Origin: Lentzea fradiae
GTDB lineage: Bacteria > Actinomycetota > Actinomycetes > Mycobacteriales > Pseudonocardiaceae
DNA: 64,000 nucleotides
Direction of reading: 5' to 3'
Assembly (NCBI RefSeq): GCF_900100955.1
Contig: NZ_FNCC01000005.1
Coordinates: 248,001-312,000, forward strand
The notes beneath the pieces are model-generated. The model had not been told where the DNA came from, did no database searches, and was given only the letters and a program-made list of their open reading frames with translations. Below, in pieces: positions 17,968 to 25,383 of this stretch (positions are counted from its first letter, which is position 1; every line of letters begins with the position of its first letter). The position numbers were made by a program, and so were the translations under genes.

Positions 17968-18016
17968 CGGATCACGCTCCGGTTGTGTTAGTCTCGAATA
18001 AGCGGAGCATAGTCCG
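17968..18016. promoter_or_regulatory. Two CGGA-N6-TCCG sites, candidate TetR operators
   Basis: CGGATCACGCTCCG at 17968-17981 and CGGAGCATAGTCCG at 18003-18016 share the form CGGA-N6-TCCG. Their centres are 35 bp apart. They lie just upstream of the TetR start and within the leader of the oxidoreductase. Two equal sites in a divergent promoter suit autoregulated TetR control. Confidence 0.5.
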
Positions 18017-18044
18017 TTTCGCTGTTCCGAGAAGGGGGACGCAC

Positions 18045-18989
18045 ATGTCGCAGAACCACCGCGCGTCGGGCAGAGCGGTGCTGCTCGACACCTTCGGAGG
18101 TCTCGAGTCCTTGGACGTCCGCGAGGTTCCCGTGCCGCGGCCGGGCCCCGGCCAGCTCCGCGTGCGGGTCACCGCCGCGGGGCTCAACCCGATGGACTGG
18201 ATCATGACCGCCGACGAGGACACCGCCACGCGGTTCGGGCTGAGCCTCCCGGCCGGGTTCGGCACCGACTACGCGGGCGTCGTCGACCAGGTCGGCGAGG
18301 GCGTCACCGGGTTCGCGCCGGGGGACAGGGTGTTCGGGGGCGCGCTGTCCCGCGCGGTCGCGGACTACGTGGTGGTCGACCTGGCCGCCGGGGTCGCGGC
18401 CAACGAGGTCCACCACACCCCCGACGGTGTGGACGACCGCACCGCCGCCACCCTCACGATCGCCGGACGCACGGCCGCCGCCGCTCTCGCCGCGGTCCGC
18501 CCCGGCCCTCGCGACACGGTGCTGGTCGGCGGCGCCGGGGGAGGGGTCGGCGTGTTCGCCGTCCAGGTGGCCCGGCTCGCGGGAGCCCGCGTGATCGGGA
18601 CGGGCTCACCGGGCTCGGCCGGCTTCCTGCGCGAACTGGGCGCCGAACCGGTCAGCTACGGCGACGGCCTGGCGGACCGGGTCCGCGCTCTCGCGCCCGG
18701 CGGGGTCACCGCGGCCATCGACCTGCACGGGACCGAGGTGGTGCGGGCCGCGCGGGAGCTGGGTGTCCCGGACGACCGCATCTGCACCATCGCCGCGAAG
18801 GTCGACGGCGTGCGGGCCGCCAACGGTGCCGACGCCACGCCAGAGGACCTGGCGGCGATGGCGCACCTGGTCGCCTCCGGACGGCTGCGCGTCCCGCTGG
18901 CGGCGAGCTTCCCGGTCGGGGAGATCCGCCGCGCGGCCGAGCTGCAGGCGGGCAGGCACGTGCGGGGCAAGGTCGTCATCGAGCTCTGA
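18045..18989 (+). CDS. NADP-dependent oxidoreductase (quinone oxidoreductase-like MDR)
   Basis: A 314-residue medium-chain dehydrogenase/reductase without zinc ligands. The N-terminal GroES-like domain has RVTAAGLNPMDWIM and AGFGTDYAGVVDQVGEGVTG; the Rossmann domain carries VLVGGAGGGVGVFAVQVARL, the AXXGXXG-type NADP-binding glycines of quinone oxidoreductases. The C-terminus ends in HVRGKVVIEL, typical of the family. ATG 18045 follows AAGGGGG. It is divergent from the TetR gene. Likely activity: NADPH-dependent reduction of quinones or enones, perhaps for detoxification. Confidence 0.88.
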   Translation: MSQNHRASGRAVLLDTFGGLESLDVREVPVPRPGPGQLRVRVTAAGLNPMDWIMTADEDTATRFGLSLPAGFGTDYAGVVDQVGEGVTGFAPGDRVFGGALSRAVADYVVVDLAAGVAANEVHHTPDGVDDRTAATLTIAGRTAAAALAAVRPGPRDTVLVGGAGGGVGVFAVQVARLAGARVIGTGSPGSAGFLRELGAEPVSYGDGLADRVRALAPGGVTAAIDLHGTEVVRAARELGVPDDRICTIAAKVDGVRAANGADATPEDLAAMAHLVASGRLRVPLAASFPVGEIRRAAELQAGRHVRGKVVIEL

Positions 18990-19010
18990 GGACGCTCCCC
19001 GCGGGCGGGG

Positions 19011-19388
19011 TCAGCCCTGGTCCTCGAGGCGGGCCTTCTCCGCCAGGCGGGCCTCCTCCGCGCGGAACTCCTTGTAGGTCGCGCGCTCCCGCACCAGCCA
19101 GTCCGGGTTCTCGTCCTTGATCGCGTTGATCTGGTCGGTGGTGAGCGCCTCGGTGAGGCCCGCGCGGGCGAGACCGGACGTCGAGATGCCGAGCTTCTGG
19201 GCGATCAGCTGCTTGGGGTGCGGGCCGTTGCGGCGCAGCTCGCGCAGCCACTCCGGCGGGTTCGCCTGCAGCTCGGTCAGCTCGTCGCGCGACACGACGC
19301 CCGCCCGGAACTCCTCGGGCGTCGCCTCGAGGTACACGCCCAGCTTCTTCGCGGCGGTGGCGGGCTTCATGGTCTGCTGCGACTTCAT
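19011..19388 (-). CDS. DUF5997 family protein
   Basis: A 125-residue protein. It opens KPATAAKKLGVYLEATPEEF, runs through LTELQANPPEWLRELRRNGP, and has a helix-turn-helix-like stretch PKQLIAQKLGISTSGLARAG followed by LTEALTTDQI. This matches actinobacterial DUF5997. The family usually sits head to head with a LysR-effector-domain protein, as here: the starts at 19388 and 19427 are 38 bp apart. I suggest that it supplies DNA binding or partner recognition for that neighbour; this is inference. ATG 19388 is used; a second Met six residues in is an alternative. Confidence 0.8.
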   Translation of the reverse strand: MKSQQTMKPATAAKKLGVYLEATPEEFRAGVVSRDELTELQANPPEWLRELRRNGPHPKQLIAQKLGISTSGLARAGLTEALTTDQINAIKDENPDWLVRERATYKEFRAEEARLAEKARLEDQG

Positions 19389-19408
19389 GCGAAAAGGGTA
19401 ACGGGCTC

Positions 19409-19426
19409 GTCCGGTAGCCTCGGCAC
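19409..19426 (+). promoter_or_regulatory. Promoter of leaderless LysR-effector-domain gene
   Basis: A TAGCCT -10-like box lies about seven bases before GTG 19427, with no ribosome-binding site. It is in the 38-bp divergent spacer with DUF5997. Confidence 0.3.
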
Positions 19427-20119
19427 GTGACCGGATCGTTCACGCTCGCGTACGTCCCAGGCGTGACGCCGGGCAAGTGGGCGCGGGTCTGGCAGGACCG
19501 CCTGCCGCAGACCCCGCTGACCCTGGTGCAGGTGCCCGCGGCCCAGGCCGCGGCGAAGGTGCGGTCGGGTGAGGCCGACGCCGCGCTGCTGCGGCTGCCC
19601 GGCGACCGGGAGGACCTGCACGCCATCCCGCTCTACACCGAGACGACCGTGGTCGTGCACCCGAAGGACCACGACTTCGCGGACGAGCTGTCCCTGGAGG
19701 ACCTGGCGGGGCACGTGCTGTGGCAGCCGCTCGACGACACCCTGGAGTGGGAGTCGGTGCCGGGACAGCCGCCGGTCGAACGGCCGGAGACCACCGCCGA
19801 CGCCGTCGAGATCGTCGCGGCCGGGGTGGGGCTGCTGGTCGTGCCGCAGTCGCTGGCCCGGCTGCACCACCGCAAGGACCTCGCCTACACGCCGCTCGCG
19901 GACGCGCCGCAGTCGCGCGTGGCGCTGTCGTTCCCGATCCGCGACGAGAACCCCGAGCTGGTCGAGCACATGATCGGCATCGTCCGCGGCCGCACGGTCA
20001 ACAGCACCCGCGGCCCGCAGGCCGAACCGGCGCGCGCGAAGCAGCCGCCGCGGGCGTCCGCGCCCCGGCGGCAGCAGAAGCCGCCGCCCAAGCGCGCGAA
20101 GACCCGCCGCGGCCGCTGA
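19427..20119 (+). CDS. LysR substrate-binding domain protein lacking an HTH
   Basis: A 230-residue protein that starts directly with the effector domain: FTLAYVPGVTPGKWARVWQD, VRSGEADAALLRLPGDREDL, IPLYTETTVVVHPKDH, and DAVEIVAAGVGLLVVPQSLA are the four landmarks of the LysR periplasmic-binding-like fold. The usual N-terminal winged helix is absent, and the leaderless GTG at 19427 leaves no room for one. The last 40 residues are Arg/Lys/Pro-rich (QPPRASAPRRQQKPPPKRAK), a possible nucleic-acid-binding tail. It is paired head to head with DUF5997. Confidence 0.83.
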   Translation: MTGSFTLAYVPGVTPGKWARVWQDRLPQTPLTLVQVPAAQAAAKVRSGEADAALLRLPGDREDLHAIPLYTETTVVVHPKDHDFADELSLEDLAGHVLWQPLDDTLEWESVPGQPPVERPETTADAVEIVAAGVGLLVVPQSLARLHHRKDLAYTPLADAPQSRVALSFPIRDENPELVEHMIGIVRGRTVNSTRGPQAEPARAKQPPRASAPRRQQKPPPKRAKTRRGR

Positions 20120-20122
20120 GGC

Positions 20123-20548
20123 TCACCGGCCGCTCTTCGAGGCGAGCTGCTCGCGCATGCGGTCCTCCTGGGCCACGGTCTCCGGCGTCGCGATGTCCGC
20201 GAACGCCTCGGGGCCGTGGATCTGCCGGATCTCGACCTCTCCCGACTGGAACGGCGCCTTCCTCAGCCACTCCACGGCGTCCCGCAGCGACGGCAGCTCC
20301 CAGATCCAGAAGCCCGCGATCAGCTCCTTGGTCTCGGCGAACGGGCCGTCGGTGACCGTCGTCGCGCCCTTGCCGTCGAACGCGACCCGCGCGCCCTTCG
20401 CGCTCGGGTAGAGGCCGTCGCCCGCGAGCATCACGCCCGCCTTCACGAGCTCCTCGTTGTAGTCGCCCATCGCGGCGAGCTCCTCGGCCGTCGGCATGAC
20501 GCCGTTCTCGGTGTCCTCGTTCGCCTTGACGATGACCATGAACCGCAT
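20123..20548 (-). CDS. YCII-related (DGPF domain) protein
   Basis: A 141-residue protein of the DGPF/YCII-like ferredoxin-fold family: MRFMVIVKANEDTENGVMPT, LAGDGLYPSAKGARVAF, and the family motif VTDGPFAETKELIAGFWIWE. The C-terminal part has VEWLRKAPFQSGEVEIRQI. Such proteins often accompany ECF sigma factors, but none is adjacent here. ATG 20548 has GAGGAG upstream with good spacing, which is why longer frames to 20650 are rejected. It is convergent with the LysR-effector-domain gene, with a 3-bp gap. Confidence 0.87.
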   Translation of the reverse strand: MRFMVIVKANEDTENGVMPTAEELAAMGDYNEELVKAGVMLAGDGLYPSAKGARVAFDGKGATTVTDGPFAETKELIAGFWIWELPSLRDAVEWLRKAPFQSGEVEIRQIHGPEAFADIATPETVAQEDRMREQLASKSGR

Positions 20549-20679
20549 CTCGATCTCCTCTGGCTGGGGGTTGTCCGGTGCCTTCCTACCCACGCGTCGA
20601 TCGGCTGGTGGCGCTTTCGACAGACCCTGCCCCAATGTGAGCGGCGTCACAAATCAGGGGCGAGGTTAGGCTTGGAGGT

Positions 20680-21072
20680 ATGCGCGAAGACGTCGACTGG
20701 ATCCTCGAGAACACCCGGGTCTGGGCCATCGTCGGCCTCTCGGACAACCCGTCCCGCGCGGCTCACGGCGTCGCCCGGTTCCTTCAGCAGCGCGGCAAGA
20801 AGATCGTGCCGGTGCACCCGTCCGCCGAGACCGTGCACGGCGAGCAGGGCTACCGGACGCTCGCGGACATCCCGTTCCCCGTCGACGTCGTCGACGTGTT
20901 CCGCCGGTCGGAGGACGCGGGCCAGTTCGCCGACGAGGCCGTCGCGATCGGCGCCAAGGCCGTGTGGTTCCAGCTCGGCGTGGTCGACGACGACGCGTAC
21001 CGGCGCGCCAAGGACGCCGGGCTGCGCATGGTCATGGACGTGTGTCCCGCGATCGAGTGGCGCTCTCGGTGA
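20680..21072 (+). CDS. CoA-binding domain protein
   Basis: A 130-residue single-domain Rossmann protein. The glycine-turn VWAIVGLSDNPSRAAHGVAR, the segment IVPVHPSAETVHGEQGYRTL, DIPFPVDVVDVFRR, and the end VMDVCPAIEW match the succinyl-CoA-synthetase-like CoA-binding family (YccU type). Its role in cells is unsettled. ATG 20680 has GGAGG four bases upstream (slightly short spacing) and a TAGGCT -10-like box before it. It stands alone. Confidence 0.87.
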   Translation: MREDVDWILENTRVWAIVGLSDNPSRAAHGVARFLQQRGKKIVPVHPSAETVHGEQGYRTLADIPFPVDVVDVFRRSEDAGQFADEAVAIGAKAVWFQLGVVDDDAYRRAKDAGLRMVMDVCPAIEWRSR

Positions 21073-21150
21073 CCGGTCGCTAACCTACCGGGATCGACCG
21101 CGGGCGAATGGGGGATCCGCGGACGGTCAGCCTGGGGGGCTTGGTTTCGC

Positions 21151-22041
21151 ATGCTCGTCGACATCCACACGTTGCACCCCGCGGACTCACCGAGGTCCGG
21201 CGGCTGCGACGACGAGTTCGTCCGCGCACTGGCTTCGTCCGGCGCTCCGCTTCCACCGATCGTGGTGCACCGGCCGACGATGAAGGTCGTCGACGGCACC
21301 CACCGCGTGCGGGCCGCCCTGCTGCGCGGGTGCCGGTCCGTCGAGGCCGAGTACGTCGACGGACCCGCCGAGGACGTGTTCGCCCTGTCCGTGTCGCTCA
21401 ACCTGCCGACGCTGGCCACCGCCGACCGCGAGGCCGCGGCACGCCGGTTGCTGCGCTCGCACCCGCAGTGGTCCGACCGCGCCATCGCGGCGGCGACGGG
21501 CCTCGCGGCGAAGTCCGTCGGCGTGCTGCGACGGGCGGTCGGCGGCCAGGCCGCGGTGCGGATCGGCAGGGACGGCAAGATCCGCCCGGTCAACTCCGCC
21601 GCGGGCAGGCGGGCGGCGGGGAGGCTGCTCACCGAACGGCCGGGGGCCTCGCTGCGCGACGTCGCCCGGCTGGCCGGGGTGTCGCCGGGCACCGTCCGCG
21701 ACGTGCGGCGCCGGCTGAGCGCCGGGCTCGACCCCGTGCCGGAGCGGATGCGGGCGGCGGAGCGGGCCGTCGTCCCCGATCCGCGGACGGAGGTGCGGGT
21801 GCCGGGCGCGACGCTGCCGGTGCTGCGGCGCGACCCGTCGCTGCGGTTCACCGAGAACGGGCGGGCGACCCTGCGCTGGCTGGAGGCGCACGCGGTGACC
21901 TCGGGGGAGTGGCGCCCGATCGTGGCCGGGATGCCCTCGCACTGCCGGGAGCTCGTCGCGGAGATGGCACGCGGGTGCGCGGAGGCGTGGCTGGAGATGG
22001 CCGACGCGCTGGAGCGGGAGGGCCGCAGGGCCGCCGGGTGA
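21151..22041 (+). CDS. ParB-like (StrR-type) transcriptional regulator
   Basis: A 296-residue protein with an N-terminal ParB nuclease-like fold (about 1-75: MLVDIHTLHPADSPRSGGCD, PIVVHRPTMKVVDGTHRVRA, AEYVDGPAEDVFALSVSLN) and two helix-turn-helix segments (WSDRAIAAATGLAAKSVGVL, and SLRDVARLAGVSPGTVRDVR). This is the layout of StrR and related pathway-specific activators of secondary metabolism, not of chromosomal ParB. No biosynthetic cluster is visible next to it, so its targets may be elsewhere. The stop is four bases from the convergent XRE gene's stop. Confidence 0.85.
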   Translation: MLVDIHTLHPADSPRSGGCDDEFVRALASSGAPLPPIVVHRPTMKVVDGTHRVRAALLRGCRSVEAEYVDGPAEDVFALSVSLNLPTLATADREAAARRLLRSHPQWSDRAIAAATGLAAKSVGVLRRAVGGQAAVRIGRDGKIRPVNSAAGRRAAGRLLTERPGASLRDVARLAGVSPGTVRDVRRRLSAGLDPVPERMRAAERAVVPDPRTEVRVPGATLPVLRRDPSLRFTENGRATLRWLEAHAVTSGEWRPIVAGMPSHCRELVAEMARGCAEAWLEMADALEREGRRAAG

Positions 22042-22045
22042 CCGG

Positions 22046-23140
22046 TCAGGCGAACAGGATCTCCTTGATCTCGCCCGAGACCTCGCGCCCCGCCGCGGGA
22101 CGCAGCCGCGACAGCAGCTTGCTGAACGCCGTCAGGTCGATGTGCACGGTCGCGGACTGCACCTGCCGGATGTCGTCGAGCATTCCCGCGACCAGCTCGC
22201 ACGCGTGGCCGACCTCGCCGGCCTCGGCGTGGGCCAGCGCGCGGCGCAGGCCGAACCGCGTGCGGGCGCGCAGGGCGGTGGGCGCGATCAGCGGCACCTG
22301 GACGTCCAGGATCTCGGCGGCCTCCGCGTGCCGGCCGAGGTCGTGGAACGCCCAGGCGCGGACCACCGCCACCTGGTCCACCAGACTGGTCGTGCCGTAG
22401 CGGGACTCGCTGACGGTGCGCTGCAGCTCGTCCGCCCGGTCGAGCGCCTCCTCGCAGCGGACCCCGGCGCCGGCCAGCGCGTAGCCCTGCGCTTCCCGTT
22501 GCGCCGCAACGGCTTGCACGGCCGTGGAACGGGACTTCCCGGCACGGCGGGCGTAGTCGACCGTCTGGCGGGCATCTCCCTTGTACAGCGCCAGTTCCGC
22601 CGCGCGCACCAGCGACCACGCCTCCAGCTCCAGGTCGCCGCCCTTCGCGGCGTACTGCACCGCGAGCCTGGTCAGCTCGGCGGCGGACGCGTCGTCCCCG
22701 CGTTCCTGCTCCATCCAGCCCGCGTACTCGGCGAACCGCGACGCCATCAGCCACAGCCCGCGGCTCAGGCCGGGGTCGCGGGCCGAGCGCGCCAGGTCGC
22801 TCAGCGCGTCCACCTGCGGGCGCAGGCTCACCAGCACCACCTCGGGGCTCAGCCGGTGACCGAGCGCGCGGTGGTGGTGGAACATCGAGTCGTAGGTGAG
22901 CAGCGCGGCGTGGTCACTGGGAATCGGCCGCGCCGGGGCGTCCGCCAGCTCGATCAGCGCGCCCTGCGCGTGCAGCGCGCTGTCGAGGACCTTGGCCATT
23001 TCGGGGTTCGGCGGAGCCTGACCGTTCTCGATCTTGCTGAGGTGCCCCTTGCTGTACGGCACCAGATCGGTCATCTGTTTGAGTGACAGCCCGCGCTCGT
23101 TGCGCAGGCGGCGAACCTCCTGTGCGAACGTGGGCGACAA
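22046..23140 (-). CDS. XRE-family regulator with TPR-like C-terminus
   Basis: A 364-residue protein. Residues 5-60 form an HTH (FAQEVRRLRNERGLSLKQMT, YSKGHLSKIENGQAPPN). The rest is helical and repeat-like (ASRFAEYAGWMEQERGDDAS, LELEAWSLVRAAELALYKGD, VVRAWAFHDLGRHAEAAEIL), similar to tetratricopeptide-type ligand-binding regions of actinomycete XRE regulators. The TTG at 23140 is the first possible start because a stop lies two codons upstream; its SD (GAAGG) is short-spaced. It is divergent from the NUDIX gene, with a palindrome in the spacer. Confidence 0.83.
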   Translation of the reverse strand: MSPTFAQEVRRLRNERGLSLKQMTDLVPYSKGHLSKIENGQAPPNPEMAKVLDSALHAQGALIELADAPARPIPSDHAALLTYDSMFHHHRALGHRLSPEVVLVSLRPQVDALSDLARSARDPGLSRGLWLMASRFAEYAGWMEQERGDDASAAELTRLAVQYAAKGGDLELEAWSLVRAAELALYKGDARQTVDYARRAGKSRSTAVQAVAAQREAQGYALAGAGVRCEEALDRADELQRTVSESRYGTTSLVDQVAVVRAWAFHDLGRHAEAAEILDVQVPLIAPTALRARTRFGLRRALAHAEAGEVGHACELVAGMLDDIRQVQSATVHIDLTAFSKLLSRLRPAAGREVSGEIKEILFA

Positions 23141-23202
23141 CGGCCTTCACCCCCTCCACGGCAGTCTGGACGGGGGGAAACGCGCAAATGCGGAATGTCC
23201 AC

Positions 23203-23215
23203 GAATTGGCAATTC
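23203..23215. promoter_or_regulatory. Palindrome GAATT-GGC-AATTC in divergent spacer
   Basis: A perfect AT-rich inverted repeat of 13 bp between the XRE regulator (start 23140) and NUDIX (start 23270). A TTGACG hexamer follows at 23217. It stands out in GC-rich DNA and is a candidate operator for the neighbouring regulator. Confidence 0.35.
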
Positions 23216-23269
23216 ATTGACGATCAACTGGGAGTAAGTGAACCGGTTCGCGGTGGTTCCATGTGAGTC

Positions 23270-23851
23270 ATGGTGATGACGCGGTTCGACGAGGCGGCTG
23301 GTGTGGTGATGGTCTGGCAGCGCTTGACGACCAACGTGGTGCACCGGTCCCCGTGGTTCGAGGTGCGCGCGGACGACGTCGTCAGGCCGGACGGCGGGCA
23401 CGGCACCTACACCCACGTCGTGGCGCCGGCGTCGGTCACGGTTCTCGCGATCCAGGACGACGACCAGGTCGTCCTGACCCGGCAGTGGATCTACACGCAC
23501 GGCGGCACCGAGTGGCGGCTGCCCGGCGGCGCCGTCGACGACACGGACGCCGACCCGCTGGCCGCGGCCCGCCGCGAGCTCGCGGAGGAGACGGGGCTGC
23601 GCGCGTCGACGTGGGAGCCGCTCGGCCGCATCCACGGCGCGGACAGCCTCAGCAACCACGTCGACCACATCTTCCTCGCCACCGGGCTCACCCAGGGCGA
23701 GGCGTCGCTGGAGCCGGGGGAAGCCGACCTGTGCGTGCGGACGATGCCGTTCCGCCGCGCGCTCGACCTCGTCCGCCAAGGCATGCTGCCGCACGCCGGC
23801 AGCTCGCACGCGCTGCTCGTGATGGCGCTGCGCCGCACCACCGGGAAATAG
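23270..23851 (+). CDS. NUDIX hydrolase
   Basis: A 193-residue pyrophosphohydrolase, similar in layout to ADP-ribose pyrophosphatases: WFEVRADDVVRPDGGHGTYT, VVLTRQWIYTHGGTEWRLPG and the Nudix box, which reads GGAVDDTDADPLAAARREL then AEETG. The REL-x-EE-x-G half with the metal-binding glutamates is intact. The first half carries one extra residue and Asp where Glu is usual. ATG 23270 is used; ATG 23276 is equally possible, as neither has a clear ribosome-binding site. It is followed by a 10-bp-stem terminator. Confidence 0.87.
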   Translation: MVMTRFDEAAGVVMVWQRLTTNVVHRSPWFEVRADDVVRPDGGHGTYTHVVAPASVTVLAIQDDDQVVLTRQWIYTHGGTEWRLPGGAVDDTDADPLAAARRELAEETGLRASTWEPLGRIHGADSLSNHVDHIFLATGLTQGEASLEPGEADLCVRTMPFRRALDLVRQGMLPHAGSSHALLVMALRRTTGK

Positions 23852-23860
23852 CGCGTCCAC

Positions 23861-23895
23861 CGGGTTTCCTCATTCAGCATGAAACAGGAAACCCG
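23861..23895 (+). terminator. Hairpin after the NUDIX gene
   Basis: CGGGTTTCCT at 23861-23870 pairs perfectly with AGGAAACCCG at 23886-23895 across a 15-nt loop, ten bases after the stop. It has a short T-rich tail. Confidence 0.6.
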
Positions 23896-23972
23896 TTCTC
23901 ATTCGACCGGCGGAAAGCCACTCTTGGTGCATCGGCGAGAACTTCGGGCCGAAAGCCAGTCAGAATGAGAAG

Positions 23973-24086
23973 GTGAATTTCTCGATGAGAATGATCTGCT
24001 CACTCACCACGGTCGTGAAAGTTGCCGCGATCTGCCTCTTCGTGGGTTTCGTGATCGGCAGTTTCTTCATGGTCTCGGTGGTCTGA
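23973..24086 (+). CDS. Small hypothetical membrane peptide
   Basis: A 37-residue frame starting at GTG 23973 or, shorter, at ATG 23985 (33 residues). It encodes a single hydrophobic segment, VVKVAAICLFVGFVIGSFFM, bounded by polar ends. An AGAAGG-like box lies upstream of the ATG with loose spacing. Nothing homologous is recognised. It is below normal gene-calling size and occupies part of the 339-bp space between the NUDIX gene and the DUF-type gene. Confidence 0.35.
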   Translation: MNFSMRMICSLTTVVKVAAICLFVGFVIGSFFMVSVV

Positions 24087-24096
24087 CGCTTTCGGG

Positions 24097-24194
24097 CCGC
24101 GGTTCTCCCTGAAACATCGAGGGAGGTGTCAGCCGTGGAACCGCACTTCTGCGAGAACTTCTGATCCGAGCACCACTGACCTTGCGAGGTCAGC
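24097..24194. other. Structured non-coding element with sequestered ribosome-binding site
   Basis: GCGGTTC (24099-24105) pairs with GAACCGC (24138-24144), and inside it TCCCT (24106-24110) pairs with AGGGA (24120-24124). In the + direction the inner stem hides a GGGAGG box that would serve a nine-codon ORF, GTG 24135 to TGA 24164 (MEPHFCENF). A second hairpin, CTGACC/GGTCAG with loop TTGCGA, follows at about 24177-24194. Read on the minus strand the same hairpins lie just after the 24190 stop and could be its terminator. Both readings are possible. Confidence 0.4.
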
Positions 24195-25149
24195 CGCGTG
24201 GCGTCCACTGCACGCCGTAGCCGCGGCCCTGACGAGGATGCGGGAACGAGACGTCGATCTCGCCGATCTCGTCGACGGGCAGCGACTTCGGCCAGGGCGT
24301 CAGGTCGTCGGTGTCGCGCGCCAGGGCTTCCTCCACGCGCCACACCGCCTCCGGCAGGTCGTCCCGGTCGAAGCGGACCCGCAACCGGAACGACTCGCAC
24401 ATCCGCTCCGGCCAGAACACGTAGGTCGGACGCATCGACTGTCCCCGCGGTACCCGCACCTCGAGTGCGAACTGGTGCGTTTGTCCTGCGTCGAGGGGTC
24501 GGGGCAACCGCAGCTTCATCAGGATGCGCCGCGGGGACGGACGTTCGTGGCCGATGAGCTCGACCCCGTGCAACACCTCCACGTCCAGATCCCCTGGAGC
24601 ACCATCGGGCGTGGGGGAGGGGATCGTGATGGACCACGCGATCTCGTTGACACCGTCGGTGTCGGCCACCACGGTCCGGCGCTCCGTGCACGCGGGCGTC
24701 GGACCGTCCAGCTTCAACAGCGCGTCGAACTCCTTGACGTGCCACAGTTCCGACGGCGCCACGTGCGTCGTCGAACCCGCCGGCTGCAGCGCCACCTCGA
24801 CGAGGCGCTGCAGTCCGGCGTCCATCCTCCTGCGCACCGTGCGCGCACCGCGGTCCTGCTGCCGCGCGAGCCATTCGATGCGTTCGTTGAGGAACCGGAA
24901 CTGCGCTTCCTCGTGCAGCCCGAGCGGCGCGAGAACGGCGTTGCGGACCTCCACCGGGAAACCGCGCACCGCGTTCGTGACCCAGCCCTGCAGTTTCGTT
25001 CTCACCGCTTCCGCGCCGTCGGACTCCACGAGGCCGCAGACCTGGCGCAGCGCGGGACCGACGTGCAGGTCGATACCCGGCGTCTGGACACCGCGCCCGC
25101 GGCACAACGTGCGCAGTTCTTCCATCAGCTGCTCAGGAGACACAGGCAT
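24190..25149 (-). CDS. Hypothetical protein of a Pseudonocardiales-type family
   Basis: A 319-residue soluble protein. The N-terminal half opens MPVSPEQLMEELRTLCRGRG and continues with VGPALRQVCGL, LAPLGLHEEAQFRFLNERIE and the basic segment RRRMDAGLQRLVEVAL, a pattern I associate with multi-copy actinomycete proteins of unknown role. The C-terminal half is a beta-rich domain (ELWHVKEFDALLKLDG, MRPTYVFWPERMCESFRLRV). ATG 25149 has GGAGGACGG upstream, so a frame reaching 25281 is not used. No function is assigned. Confidence 0.7.
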   Translation of the reverse strand: MPVSPEQLMEELRTLCRGRGVQTPGIDLHVGPALRQVCGLVESDGAEAVRTKLQGWVTNAVRGFPVEVRNAVLAPLGLHEEAQFRFLNERIEWLARQQDRGARTVRRRMDAGLQRLVEVALQPAGSTTHVAPSELWHVKEFDALLKLDGPTPACTERRTVVADTDGVNEIAWSITIPSPTPDGAPGDLDVEVLHGVELIGHERPSPRRILMKLRLPRPLDAGQTHQFALEVRVPRGQSMRPTYVFWPERMCESFRLRVRFDRDDLPEAVWRVEEALARDTDDLTPWPKSLPVDEIGEIDVSFPHPRQGRGYGVQWTPRG

Positions 25150-25383
25150 CCGTCCTCCGCGCGGAATTGATTCCCGGATCATGTCGGGCATACCTGACCG
25201 GACGTTACTCCGGATGCACCATCCGGGTGAAAGGAATGCGCGTGTCCGATCGGGCAGCCCTCGCGCCCACGTGGTGACCACCGCCGATCGAGCGGTGACC
25301 GCCTCTGGTGGTTGACGGTAACGTGCTGATCACGGGCAGTGACGCCCTCCGGTCACTCGCCACCCCTGCCGATGGAGGTTTCC

